A DNA stretch of 64,000 nucleotides from positions 2,170,001-2,234,000 of the forward strand of contig NZ_CP192600.1 of NCBI RefSeq assembly GCF_050632395.1, written 5' to 3'. Below the pieces are notes generated by a model that saw only the letters and a list, made by a program, of their open reading frames with translations, had not been told where the DNA came from and searched no databases. This stretch comes from JAUYQR01 sp050632395. Lineage in GTDB: Bacteria > Pseudomonadota > Alphaproteobacteria > Rhodobacterales > Rhodobacteraceae. Every line of letters begins with the position of its first letter. Positions within the stretch are counted from its first letter, which is position 1. A program made the position numbers and the translations under genes. Shown here piece by piece: positions 26,041-34,860 of this stretch.

Positions 26041-26058
26041 TGTCAACTTGCCCTGACA
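26041..26058. promoter_or_regulatory. PpsR/CrtJ box before bchE
   Basis: TGTCAACTTGCCCTGACA, exact TGT-N12-ACA, 14 bp before the bchE start and 19 bp after the FnrL-type box. Its position predicts that bound PpsR blocks the promoter start region. Confidence 0.85.
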
Positions 26059-26072
26059 GATAGGGGGTCCAC

Positions 26073-27743
26073 ATGCGCATCGTCTTTATCCATCCGAACT
26101 ATCATTCAGGCGGCGCAGAGATTGCCGGAAATTGGCCGCCCGCATGGGTTGCCTATCTGGCCGGGTCGCTGAAGGCGGCGGGGTTCGATGACATCCACTT
26201 CATCGACGCGATGACCAACCACATCGGCCATGACGAGTTGCGCGCGCGGCTGAAGGCGCTGGCGCCGGATGTGGTGGGCACGACCGCGATCACCCCGGCG
26301 ATCTATGAGGCGGAGGCGGTGATGAAGATCGCGTCCGAGGTGGTGCCGGATGCGCTGCGGGTGCTGGGGGGTATCCACGCGACCTTCATGTTCCGGCAGG
26401 TGCTGTCGGAAGCGCCGTGGATCGACGTGATCGTGCGCGGCGAGGGCGAAGAGATCATGGTCGCACTGATGCAGGCGGTGCGCGACGGGCGCTGGCCGGA
26501 AGAGCGGCGGCGGATCAAGGGGCTCGCGTTCAAGGAGGGCGACGAGATCGTCGCGACGCAAGCCGCGTCAACGGTGAAGAACCTTGACGGCATCGACCCG
26601 GACTGGTCGCTTCTGGAGTGGGACAAGTACATCTATGTGCCGCTTGGCGTGAAAGTGGCGATCCCTAACATGGCGCGGGGCTGCCCGTTCACGTGTTCGT
26701 TCTGCAGCCAGTGGAAGTTCTGGCGCGACTACCGGGTGCGCGACCCGAAGAAGGTGGTCGACGAGATCGAGCGGTTGGTGAACGACCACGGCGTGGGGTT
26801 CTTCATTCTGGCCGACGAGGAGCCGACGATCAACAAGAAGAAGTTCGTCGAGTTCTGTCAGGAATTGATCGACCGGGGGCTGCCGGACCGCATCAAGTGG
26901 GGCATCAACACCCGCGTTACGGACATCTACCGCGATCGGGATCTGCTCAAGTTCTACCGCAAGGCGGGGTTGGTGCATGTGTCCTTGGGCACCGAGGCGG
27001 CGGCGCAGTTGAAATTGGACATGTTCAACAAGGAGACGACCGTCGCTGAGAACAAGGAGGCGGTGCGGCTGTTGCGCGAGGCGGATATCTTTGTCGAGGC
27101 GCAGTTCATCGTGGGCTTGGACAACGAGACGAAGGAGACGCTGGAAGAGACATTCCAGATGGCGTGGGACTGGCAGCCGGATCTGGCGAACTGGGCGATG
27201 TATACCCCCTGGCCGTTCACGCCCCTGTTTCAGGAGATCAAGGATCAGGTCGAAGTCTTTGATTTTTCCAAGTATAACTTTGTTACGCCGATCATGAAAC
27301 CTGCGGCGCTGACGCGGGGGGAGTTGCTGGACGGGGTGATGAAAAACTACCGGCGCTTTTACATGCGAAAGGCACTGTTCCACTATCCGTGGCGCGGGAC
27401 GGGGTTCCGGCGGCGGTATCTGCTGGGCTGCCTGAAGGCATTTCTGAAGGCCGGGGTCGGGCGGACGTTCTACGACCTTGGCAAGGCCGGATACTGGGGG
27501 CCGCAGACCAAAAACTCGGTCGATTTCCATTTCGACGAGTCGCGGACGATTGCCGAGGCGCAGGTGGCCGACTGGGAGGCCAGCGCCGACAAGGCGGCAC
27601 GCGCGGCGGAGCGGCGGGCGGCGGTGAAGGCGCAGATGAAGGATCGCGCGGTGGAGCGGAAGGCGGAGTTCCGGATGCCGAACGGGGCCGAGGTGATGGC
27701 CTGCGGTGGCGGGCGCGAGCAGATGCAGGAACCGGCGGAGTAG
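26073..27743 (+). CDS. bchE: Anaerobic Mg-protoporphyrin IX monomethyl ester cyclase BchE
   Basis: 556 aa radical SAM enzyme with an N-terminal B12-binding-like domain (MRIVFIHPNYHSGGAEIAGNW) and the 4Fe4S motif C204-PFT-C208-SF-C211. It adds the ring E oxygen from water under anaerobic conditions. A charged Ala/Arg/Lys-rich C-terminal tail (about 500-545) follows the catalytic part. It has both an FnrL-type and a PpsR box in its 70-bp leader. Its co-occurrence with acsF gives the cell a cyclase for each oxygen regime. Confidence 0.97.
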   Translation: MRIVFIHPNYHSGGAEIAGNWPPAWVAYLAGSLKAAGFDDIHFIDAMTNHIGHDELRARLKALAPDVVGTTAITPAIYEAEAVMKIASEVVPDALRVLGGIHATFMFRQVLSEAPWIDVIVRGEGEEIMVALMQAVRDGRWPEERRRIKGLAFKEGDEIVATQAASTVKNLDGIDPDWSLLEWDKYIYVPLGVKVAIPNMARGCPFTCSFCSQWKFWRDYRVRDPKKVVDEIERLVNDHGVGFFILADEEPTINKKKFVEFCQELIDRGLPDRIKWGINTRVTDIYRDRDLLKFYRKAGLVHVSLGTEAAAQLKLDMFNKETTVAENKEAVRLLREADIFVEAQFIVGLDNETKETLEETFQMAWDWQPDLANWAMYTPWPFTPLFQEIKDQVEVFDFSKYNFVTPIMKPAALTRGELLDGVMKNYRRFYMRKALFHYPWRGTGFRRRYLLGCLKAFLKAGVGRTFYDLGKAGYWGPQTKNSVDFHFDESRTIAEAQVADWEASADKAARAAERRAAVKAQMKDRAVERKAEFRMPNGAEVMACGGGREQMQEPAE

Positions 27744-27746
27744 GGC

Positions 27747-28334
27747 ATGGACGGCAGCGTCTTTCCTGCCGGGACCACAGGGCGGATCGGGCCGAACGCG
27801 GTCCTGCAACTGGTGCGCGTGCTCGATCACTGCGAGGGGCGCGCGGTGCGTGACCGGGTGATGGCGGTGGCAGGTGTCGACGTGCCACCCGATGACGCCG
27901 GGATGTGGCCGGAGGCGGAGTGCCGGGCGGCCCATGTGGCTGTACATCTGGTGCTGCCGGAGCGGGCGGAGGGGTTGTTGCGGCTGGCTGGCACGGCGAC
28001 GGCGGATTATGTCTTGGCGCATCGCATCCCTCGGGCCGCGCAACTGGCGATCCGGGCCCTGCCGGGGGTTTTGGGCGCGCGGGTGCTGACGGTGGCGATT
28101 GCGCGGAACGCCTGGACGTTTGTGGGTTCGGGGCGGTTTTCGGTGGCAGGGTGGAGGCCGTTGACGTTTGAGGTGGTGGACAACCCTCTCGATCCCGGCG
28201 AGGGGCGGGCTTGCGTCTGGCACGCGGCGGTGTTCGAGCGGCTGTTCCGGCGGCTGGTCTGGCCGTCGGCGATGGTGGCGGACAAGCGCGACGGGCGGGT
28301 TTGCCGCTTCATCATCCGCCCGACCGGCGTTTAG
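27747..28334 (+). CDS. bchJ: Bacteriochlorophyll biosynthesis protein BchJ
   Basis: 195 aa with a V4R-type domain: LAGTATADYVLAHRIPRAAQLAIRALPG and the C-terminal VCRFIIRP. It was once proposed as the 8-vinyl reductase; in Rhodobacter the reductase is BciA (or BchX/Y/Z activity), and BchJ is thought to act as a carrier or helper for tetrapyrroles. GGAGTAGGG precedes the ATG, 3 bp after the bchE stop. The central segment NAWTFVGSGRFSV matches the family. Confidence 0.9.
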   Translation: MDGSVFPAGTTGRIGPNAVLQLVRVLDHCEGRAVRDRVMAVAGVDVPPDDAGMWPEAECRAAHVAVHLVLPERAEGLLRLAGTATADYVLAHRIPRAAQLAIRALPGVLGARVLTVAIARNAWTFVGSGRFSVAGWRPLTFEVVDNPLDPGEGRACVWHAAVFERLFRRLVWPSAMVADKRDGRVCRFIIRPTGV

Positions 28335-28383
28335 GCGGACATTCTGCGCGCTGCGACGTAGAGACGCTTGCCTGACGCGAAGT

Positions 28384-28401
28384 TGTAATGTTTAGTTGAC
28401 A
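28384..28401. promoter_or_regulatory. PpsR/CrtJ box touching bchG
   Basis: TGTAATGTTTAGTTGACA, exact TGT-N12-ACA. It ends one base before the bchG ATG at 28403, in the place a ribosome site would normally occupy. It is inside the bchJ-bchG gap of 68 bp. Confidence 0.82.
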
Positions 28402-28402
28402 C

Positions 28403-29302
28403 ATGTCCGTCAGCGAAATCATACATCCTCGTCAATTCCCCGAGCCGCGCGCGATGCTGCGGCTGATAAAGCCGATCACCTGGTTCCCGCCGATCTGGGC
28501 GTATCTCTGCGGATCGGTGTCCTCCGGAGTGCCGCTTTCGGGGCAATGGCCGCTGGTCATCCTTGGCATGGTGCTGGCGGGGCCGATCGTCTGCGGCATG
28601 TCGCAGGCCGCGAACGACTGGTGCGACCGGCATGTCGATGCGGTGAACGAACCGGACCGGCCGATCCCGTCGGGGCGGATACCGGGGCGGTGGGGGTTGT
28701 ATATCGCGCTGGCAATGACGGCGCTGTCGTTGGCGGTGGGCTGGATGCTTGGCCCTTGGGGCTTTGGCGCGACGGTGGTTGGCGTGATCGCCGCGTGGGC
28801 CTATTCGGCAGAACCGGTTCGGCTGAAGCGGTCGGGCTGGTGGGGACCGGGGCTGGTGGGGCTGAGTTACGAGGGGCTGCCGTGGTTTACCGGGGCGGCG
28901 GTGCTGCTGGCGGGGCCGCCGCGGTTCGAGGTGATCGTGATCGCGCTTTTGTATGCGCTTGGCGCGCATGGGATCATGACACTCAATGATTTCAAAGCAT
29001 TGGAGGGTGACCGGCAGCATGGCGTGCGGTCCCTGCCGGTGGTTCTGGGGCCCGAGGTTGCAGCCAAGATCGCCTGCACGGTGATGTCGATGGCGCAGGC
29101 GCTGGTTGTGGTGCTGCTGGTGATCTTCGGCAAGCCTTGGCATGGGCTGGCGGTCTTCGTGCTGTTGATCGTGCAGTTCGCGGCGATGCGGGTTCTGTTC
29201 CGCGACCCCAAGGGCAAGGCACCCTGGTACAACGGCACCGGTGTGGTGCTTTACGTGACCGGCATGATGATTTCCGCCTTTGCGCTGAGGGGGTTGGCAT
29301 GA
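28403..29302 (+). CDS. bchG: Bacteriochlorophyll synthase
   Basis: 299 aa UbiA-family prenyltransferase with about eight membrane helices. It attaches geranylgeranyl or phytyl diphosphate to bacteriochlorophyllide a. Catalytic Asp motifs: NDWCDRHVDAVNEPDRPIPS and LNDFKALEGDRQHGVRSLP. The N-terminus MSVSEIIHPRQFPEPRA matches Rhodobacter BchG, which supports ATG 28403 even though no ribosome site is visible. Its end overlaps the next gene as ATGA. Confidence 0.96.
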   Translation: MSVSEIIHPRQFPEPRAMLRLIKPITWFPPIWAYLCGSVSSGVPLSGQWPLVILGMVLAGPIVCGMSQAANDWCDRHVDAVNEPDRPIPSGRIPGRWGLYIALAMTALSLAVGWMLGPWGFGATVVGVIAAWAYSAEPVRLKRSGWWGPGLVGLSYEGLPWFTGAAVLLAGPPRFEVIVIALLYALGAHGIMTLNDFKALEGDRQHGVRSLPVVLGPEVAAKIACTVMSMAQALVVVLLVIFGKPWHGLAVFVLLIVQFAAMRVLFRDPKGKAPWYNGTGVVLYVTGMMISAFALRGLA

Positions 29303-30585
29303 GTTTGAGCTGGCTGCAGATCGTTCGCCTTGGCCTTGTGCAACTGTGCATCGGGGCGGTGGTGGTGTTGACCACGTCGACGCTGAACCGGCTGATGGTG
29401 GTGGAACTGGCGCTGCCGGCGATGCTGTCGGGGGCGCTGGTGGCGCTGCATTCGTTCGTGCAGATCACCCGGCCAAGCTGGGGTTTCTGGTCGGATGCCA
29501 AGGGCAACCGGACGCGATTCATCGTGGGCGGGATGGCGATCCTGTCGCTGGGCGCGTTTCTGGCCTCGGTTGCGGTGGCGCTGGGGATTGCGGGGCAGGG
29601 TGTCGGGCTGGCGCTGTCGGTGGTGGCTTATCTGCTGATCGGGATCGGCGCGGGGGCTTGTGGCACGGCGCTGTTGGCTTTGCTGGCGACGGCGACGGAG
29701 CCGCGGCGGCGGGCGGCGGCGGCGACGATCACATGGCTGATGATGATTTTCGGGATCGCGGTGACCTCGGGTGTGATCGGGGCGCTGCTGGACCCCTATA
29801 CCCCGGCGCGGTTGATGGTGATCGTGACGGTGGTGACGGTCGGGGCGGTGTTGGTGACCGCGCTGGCGATCTGGGGGATCGAGCGGCGCGTGATGGCGGA
29901 GCGTGAGCCGGATGCAACGCCGCTGTGGCAGGGTCTGGGCGAGGTCTGGGCGGAGCGGAAGTCGCGGGTGTTCACGATCTTCATCTTCCTGTCGATGTCG
30001 GCGTTTTTCCTGCAGGAACTGATTTTGGAGCCTTACGCCGGGCTGGTGTTCGGCTTTTCGCCGGGCCAGTCGACCAGTCTGTCTGGTGCGCAGCACGGCG
30101 GAATGTTCGTGGGAATGCTGGCCGTTGGCATCGCGGTGTCGGGGTTTCGGTTGGGGACGCTGAAGCTGTGGGTCACGGCGGGCTGTCTGGGGTCGGCGGT
30201 GTGCCTTGCGGCGATTGCGGCCTTGGGACAGATGGGGATCGGGCTGTTGGTGCCGGCGGTGACGGTGCTCGGCGTGTTCAACGGGATGTTCGCCATCGCC
30301 TCGATCGGGGCGATGATGCAACTGGCGGGCGAAGGCCGGGCCGGGCGCGAAGGCACCCGGATGGGCGTCTGGGGGGCGAGCCAAGCGATTGCCCAAGGGC
30401 TGGGCGGGTTTGCAGGGGCGGCGTTCGTTGACGTGCTGCGGATGCGGGCCGATGCGCCCGTGGCCTTCGGGCTGGTGTTCGTGTTCGAGGCGGCGCTGTT
30501 TCTGGCGGCCGCGATGATGGCTTGGCGGATCATCGACGGCGGCACTTTGCGCCGCGTCACCGCGCAATTGGTTCCGGGGGAATGA
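29299..30585 (+). CDS. PucC-like BCD-family transporter (orf428)
   Basis: 428 aa, exactly the length behind the Rhodobacter name orf428. It is a 12-helix MFS-like protein related to LhaA and PucC. N-terminus MSLSWLQIVRLGLVQLC; LNRLMVVELALPAMLSGALVAL; the loop RPSWGFWSDAKGNRTRFI; C-terminal MGVWGASQAIAQGLGGF. Probably moves pigment or assists light-harvesting assembly between BchG and BchP. The ATG overlaps the bchG stop; its own stop overlaps the bchP region as ATGA. Confidence 0.93.
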   Translation: MSLSWLQIVRLGLVQLCIGAVVVLTTSTLNRLMVVELALPAMLSGALVALHSFVQITRPSWGFWSDAKGNRTRFIVGGMAILSLGAFLASVAVALGIAGQGVGLALSVVAYLLIGIGAGACGTALLALLATATEPRRRAAAATITWLMMIFGIAVTSGVIGALLDPYTPARLMVIVTVVTVGAVLVTALAIWGIERRVMAEREPDATPLWQGLGEVWAERKSRVFTIFIFLSMSAFFLQELILEPYAGLVFGFSPGQSTSLSGAQHGGMFVGMLAVGIAVSGFRLGTLKLWVTAGCLGSAVCLAAIAALGQMGIGLLVPAVTVLGVFNGMFAIASIGAMMQLAGEGRAGREGTRMGVWGASQAIAQGLGGFAGAAFVDVLRMRADAPVAFGLVFVFEAALFLAAAMMAWRIIDGGTLRRVTAQLVPGE

Positions 30586-30587
30586 CA

Positions 30588-31769
30588 ATGACATACGACG
30601 TGTTCGTGGTGGGCGGCGGGCCTTCGGGGGCAACTGCGGCGGAAGATCTGGCGCGGGCCGGGAAACGGGTGGCGATGCTGGACCGGGCGGGGCGGATCAA
30701 GCCCTGCGGTGGTGCGATCCCGCCGCGCGCGATTGCGGATTTCAAGATCCCGGCGGATCAGATTGTTGCCAAGATCGAAACAGCGCGGATGATCTCACCC
30801 ACGGGTCGGTCGGTCGATATCCACATCGAGAACGGCTATGTGGGCATGGTGGACCGCGAGCATTTCGACGAATTCCTGCGCGTGCGGGCGGTTCAGGCGG
30901 GGGCGGATCGGTTGACCGGCACTTATCTGCGGATCGAACGGGACGTGGACGGCACGCATGTCGTCTGGCGCGACAAGGTGTCGGGCAACGAGGTGCGTAG
31001 CCGCGCAAAGTTGGTGATCGGTGCGGATGGCGCGCGGTCGGATGTGGCGCGGGACGAGGTTCCTGGGGGCGATACGATCCCTTACGTGATCGCGTATCAC
31101 GAAATCATCAAGGCCCCGGCGGCGAACAAGGATTACGATCCGAAGCGCTGCGACGTGATCTATGACGGACGGATCAGCCCGGATTTCTACGGCTGGGTCT
31201 TCCCGCATGGCGATCAGGCCAGCGTCGGGATGGGCACGGGCGTGGACGGGGTGAATCTGAAGCAGGCGACGGCCGATCTGCGCGCCTCATCCGGTCTGAC
31301 GGGCTGCGAGACGATCCGCAAGGAAGGCGCGCCGATCCCGTTGCGCCCCTTGGACCGCTGGGACAACGGGCGGGATGTGGTTCTGGCCGGGGATGCGGCG
31401 GGGGTTGTGGCGCCAAGCTCGGGTGAGGGGATTTACTACGCGATGCTCGGCGGCCGGGTCGCAGCGACGGCGGCGCAGGCCTGCCTTGCGTCGGGCAAGG
31501 CGAAGGATTTGAAGCTGGCGCGCAAGCTGTTCATGAAGGACAACAAGACCGTCTTCAAAGTCTTGCGGTCGATGCAGGACGCCTACTACAAGTCCGACGA
31601 GCGACGGGAGCGGTTCGTGTCCCTGTGTCACGATACCGACGTGCAGAAGCTGACCTTCGAGGCCTACATGAACAAGAAACTGGTCGCGGCGCGGCCGCTT
31701 GCGCACATCAAGATCGGGATCAAGAACGTGGCTCATCTGTTGGGCTGGGTAAAGCCGAGTTGGACCTGA
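30588..31769 (+). CDS. bchP: Geranylgeranyl bacteriochlorophyll reductase
   Basis: 393 aa flavoprotein. FAD-binding GGGPSGATAAEDLARAGKRVAMLDR lies at the N-terminus, and the second FAD motif DVVLAGDAAGVVAPSSGEGI near residues 265-285. It reduces the geranylgeranyl tail to phytyl in three steps. Two ATGs (30582 and 30588) are close; 30588 gives MTYDVFVVG and 6-bp spacing from GGGGGA, while 30582 has none. It is followed by idi. Confidence 0.95.
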   Translation: MTYDVFVVGGGPSGATAAEDLARAGKRVAMLDRAGRIKPCGGAIPPRAIADFKIPADQIVAKIETARMISPTGRSVDIHIENGYVGMVDREHFDEFLRVRAVQAGADRLTGTYLRIERDVDGTHVVWRDKVSGNEVRSRAKLVIGADGARSDVARDEVPGGDTIPYVIAYHEIIKAPAANKDYDPKRCDVIYDGRISPDFYGWVFPHGDQASVGMGTGVDGVNLKQATADLRASSGLTGCETIRKEGAPIPLRPLDRWDNGRDVVLAGDAAGVVAPSSGEGIYYAMLGGRVAATAAQACLASGKAKDLKLARKLFMKDNKTVFKVLRSMQDAYYKSDERRERFVSLCHDTDVQKLTFEAYMNKKLVAARPLAHIKIGIKNVAHLLGWVKPSWT

Positions 31770-31787
31770 GCGATGGATGGCGCGCAA

Positions 31788-32324
31788 ATGGAAGAGATGA
31801 TCCCGGCATGGGTTGACGGGCGGCTGACGCCGGTCGGAAAGCTGGCCGTGCATCAGCAGGGGTTGCGCCACAAGGCGGTGTCGGTGTTCGTGACCGAAGG
31901 CCCGCGTGTGCTGATCCAGCGCCGGGCGCTGACGAAATATCACACGCCGGGCCTGTGGGCGAACACCTGCTGCACCCATCCCCGCTGGGAAGAGGATGCG
32001 GCAAGCTGCGCCGTGCGGCGTTTGCGCGAGGAGTTGGGGATATCCGGGCTGTTCCCGTCCTATGCGGACCGGATCGAGTATCGCGCCGACGTTGGTGGTG
32101 GGCTGACCGAGCATGAGGTGGTCGATGTTTTCGTAGCCGAGGCTGCGTCCGGACTGGTGATCGAACCCAATCCCGACGAGGTGGCCGAGGTGCGCTGGGT
32201 CGATCTTTACGACCTGTCCGCCGAGGTGCGGCGCAGCCCGGAACGGTTCACGCCCTGGGTGCGGATCTACATGACCGAACATATCGACCGGATCTTCGGC
32301 GCACGGATGCTGGCGCTGCGCTAA
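31788..32324 (+). CDS. idi: Isopentenyl-diphosphate delta-isomerase, type 1
   Basis: 178 aa Nudix-fold enzyme that interconverts IPP and DMAPP for carotenoid and phytyl tails. The catalytic Cys is in NTCCTHPRW; the Nudix-like segment CAVRRLREELGI and metal Glu/His in EYRADVGGGLTEHEVVDVF are present. MEEMIPAWVDGR at 31788 aligns with Rhodobacter Idi; an upstream ATG at 31773 adds five residues without support. It ends 3 bp from the convergent bchO stop. Confidence 0.94.
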   Translation: MEEMIPAWVDGRLTPVGKLAVHQQGLRHKAVSVFVTEGPRVLIQRRALTKYHTPGLWANTCCTHPRWEEDAASCAVRRLREELGISGLFPSYADRIEYRADVGGGLTEHEVVDVFVAEAASGLVIEPNPDEVAEVRWVDLYDLSAEVRRSPERFTPWVRIYMTEHIDRIFGARMLALR

Positions 32325-32327
32325 GGC

Positions 32328-33182
32328 TTAGCCGGGATCTCCAAGCCAGTCGCGGATCACGGCGCCGATCCTTGCGCCGGCTTCCTCGTGCGCCAGATGG
32401 CCGAGTTTGGGCAATTCCTTGTACGTCGCGTTCGGCATCAGCGCGGCCGCGTCGCGTGAGACGCGGGCGGGCACGACCTTGTCGCCGGTGGTTGCGATAA
32501 GAAGGGTTGGCGTCGTCAGTTTCGGCGCGTCGGCCATCAGCGCGTCGAGCTTCCACTGTGCCATCATGCCAAGCGTGCCGTCGACATGCGCCGCGTCCTG
32601 CACCAGCGCGATGTATTGGCGCAGGCCAGCCTCGTCTGGCGGCGATCCGGTGGACGCGAGAAGGCGGCGCACGGTTGGCGCGTTGCCCCAGAGGCCGCTG
32701 ACGAATCGCGGCACGAAGGGTGTCACGGACAGGACGCGGGCGAGGAGGGGGAAGAGGACACCGGCCGCACCCTCAAAGCTGCCGAGGGCGGCGTTGATGC
32801 CAACGATACGGTCGAGCGGGATCAGGGTGGAAAGGCGCAGCGCGAGGGCTGCACCTGCGGAATGACCGATCACCAGTTTCGGCGCCCAGCCTTCGTGTTC
32901 GATCAGGCGGGCGATGTCTTCGGCCATCGGGTCGATGCCGAGGCGGCCCTTGTTGCCCGCGCGGGTGAAGCCCTGGCCGGGAAGATCGGGTATCAGGCAG
33001 CGGTACTGCCCGAGTTCGGGGATCAGATTGCGGAAGCTGTGCGCCGAGCCGCCCGCGCCGTGCAGAAGCAGGATTTCCGGGCCGCGCCCCACCTCGAACA
33101 CGCACCAGTCATGCGGGCGGGCGCGGGTCATCCGGGCCGAGGTGCGGTTCGGCCAGTCCTTTGGCATCCGGTCGAAGTCCAT
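32328..33182 (-). CDS. bchO: Alpha/beta hydrolase BchO
   Basis: 284 aa alpha/beta-hydrolase fold with nucleophile elbow GHSAGAAL, oxyanion segment LLHGAGGSAHSFRN and the late His in LGHLAHEE. BchO is linked to Mg chelatase genes in all Rhodobacter PGCs; its exact reaction is unproven. ATG 33182 (MDFDRMPKDWP) begins 1 bp after the bchD stop, with GGGGGTTAGG before it. Confidence 0.92.
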   Translation of the reverse strand: MDFDRMPKDWPNRTSARMTRARPHDWCVFEVGRGPEILLLHGAGGSAHSFRNLIPELGQYRCLIPDLPGQGFTRAGNKGRLGIDPMAEDIARLIEHEGWAPKLVIGHSAGAALALRLSTLIPLDRIVGINAALGSFEGAAGVLFPLLARVLSVTPFVPRFVSGLWGNAPTVRRLLASTGSPPDEAGLRQYIALVQDAAHVDGTLGMMAQWKLDALMADAPKLTTPTLLIATTGDKVVPARVSRDAAALMPNATYKELPKLGHLAHEEAGARIGAVIRDWLGDPG

Positions 33183-33183
33183 C

Positions 33184-34860
33184 CTAACCCCCAAGCGCGG
33201 CTTCGAGGACGGATGACAGCCGGTGCGCATCGGCACGCGGCAGGGCGAGGTAGGGCGCGTCCATCTGCTTCGACAGGGCTTGCAGCGAGGGTTGCGGGCG
33301 GTTGGCCGTGTCGATCACCAGCGCGGGGGTGGCGGTGGCGCGGATCAGGCGGGCGAACTGCAAGGCGTCCGCCTCGGCCTGTTCGCGGTTCGCTGTGCCG
33401 TCCAGCGCGATGTTACCGCGACCGTCGGTGAGGATGGCGATGGTGGGGGTCAGGCCACGGGCGCGGGCTTGGGCCGCGGTGGCCATCGCGAGTTTCAGGC
33501 CCGCGGCGAGAGGGGTGCCGCCGCCGCCGGGCAGGCCCGCGAGACGGCGTTTTGTTTGCACAAGGCTGCGGGTCGGGGGCAGGATAAGCTCCGCGTCCGT
33601 TCCCCGGAAGGCGAGGAGGGCGACGTGATCGCGGCGCGAATAGGCTGCGGCCAGAAGAAGCTCGATGGCGCCCTTGGCTTCAGCCAGACGCGCGAAGGCG
33701 GCGGAGCCGGAGGCATCGACTGCAAAGATCAGGACGCGGTCTGACGTCTCGATGAAGCGTTTCAGGCGGATGTCGGAGGGGCGGACGAGGAGGACGGCGT
33801 CGGGGCGGTTGGATTGACGGCGGCGCAAGGGCTGCCAGGGGGCGGCGGCGCGTAGGGTGGCGACGAGGTCGATCCGCGCGCCAGTGCCAAGGCGACCGGG
33901 GCGCGAGGGGAGCGGGCGACCGCGTCGGTTGCCGGATTTGGCGGCCCCGGTGCCGGTGGCACCTTTCACCGCGCGGGCGGCGCGGCCTTGGGCGAGGCGG
34001 GCGAGGAGATCGGTGGGCAGCGCGGCGCGGGCGGCCTCGACCAGCAGTTCCTCGGGCAGGGATTGGGTGGTTTGCTGTTCGGTCGGTTGGTCGGGCTGAT
34101 CGGGTGGCGGTTCGGGGTTCGGTTGCGGCTGGTCCGGCATGTCGGCCAAGGGCAGCGCGCGGTGGGCGAAGGCGAGGTCGGCGGCGGTGAGAAGATCAGC
34201 TTCGGTGATCTTGGCGCGACCGGCGAGGGCGGCGGCGGCGCGGGCGGTGGCGAGGGCCAGAAGCGGCGCGCGGAGGGAGCGGATGCCAAGCTGGGCGGCG
34301 GCTTCGGTCAGGCGGTGGGTGGCCTCGGGTGGGGTTTTGATGCTCGCCAGCCGGGAGCGGGCGGCGGTGATGGCCTCGGCGTCGAGGGTGAGGGCGGCGG
34401 TATCGGACCATTGCTGGTCGGACAGGTCGAGGAAAAGCGCGAGGCGGTCAGTCAGCGCGGGGCTGAGGGTCTCGTCGGGGTCGGCAGATTCGTCCAGCGC
34501 CACGAGGGCGTGGCCGGGGGTGTCGAGGGCGGCGGCAAGGCGGGCGGCGAGGCCGGAGGGGGCGCGTTCGGCCATCGCGAGGAGGAGGAGCGCGGGGGTG
34601 GCGAGGAGGCCGGGGGTGTAGGTCGGGCGGCCGGTGGCAAGCGTTGCGGAGAGGTCGAGGCCGCCGAAGAGGGCATCGTCGGTGATGGTGGGGTGCAGGC
34701 GGCGGGCTGGCAGGGGAACGGCGGCGAGGGCGGTGGTGACGTGATCGCGCACCGGGCCGGCGCGGGCGCGCAGCCACAGCCCCTTCAGCCCCGCCGGATC
34801 AATGGCGAGGAGGGTAAGCGCGAGGTGGGCGCGAGCCCAGGGGGTGCCTTCATCGGCTAT
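33184..34860 (-). CDS. bchD: Magnesium chelatase subunit D, start codon non-canonical or frame lost
   Basis: Up to 558 codons, matching the family length of about 560. It has an AAA+-like N-part without a full Walker motif, a Pro/Gln-rich acidic linker (NPEPPPDQPDQPTEQQ), and a C-terminal integrin-I domain with MIDAS DASGSAAFA. The conserved N-terminus WARAHLALTLLAIDPAGLKGL lies upstream of the first GTG (34752), and no ATG, GTG or TTG precedes it in frame. ATA 34860 overlaps the bchI stop (ATAG), with GAGG 7 bp upstream. Alternatively, ATG 34853 would join the frame if the G5 run at 34840-34844 had one more base. Confidence 0.88.
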   Translation of the reverse strand: MADEGTPWARAHLALTLLAIDPAGLKGLWLRARAGPVRDHVTTALAAVPLPARRLHPTITDDALFGGLDLSATLATGRPTYTPGLLATPALLLLAMAERAPSGLAARLAAALDTPGHALVALDESADPDETLSPALTDRLALFLDLSDQQWSDTAALTLDAEAITAARSRLASIKTPPEATHRLTEAAAQLGIRSLRAPLLALATARAAAALAGRAKITEADLLTAADLAFAHRALPLADMPDQPQPNPEPPPDQPDQPTEQQTTQSLPEELLVEAARAALPTDLLARLAQGRAARAVKGATGTGAAKSGNRRGRPLPSRPGRLGTGARIDLVATLRAAAPWQPLRRRQSNRPDAVLLVRPSDIRLKRFIETSDRVLIFAVDASGSAAFARLAEAKGAIELLLAAAYSRRDHVALLAFRGTDAELILPPTRSLVQTKRRLAGLPGGGGTPLAAGLKLAMATAAQARARGLTPTIAILTDGRGNIALDGTANREQAEADALQFARLIRATATPALVIDTANRPQPSLQALSKQMDAPYLALPRADAHRLSSVLEAALGG

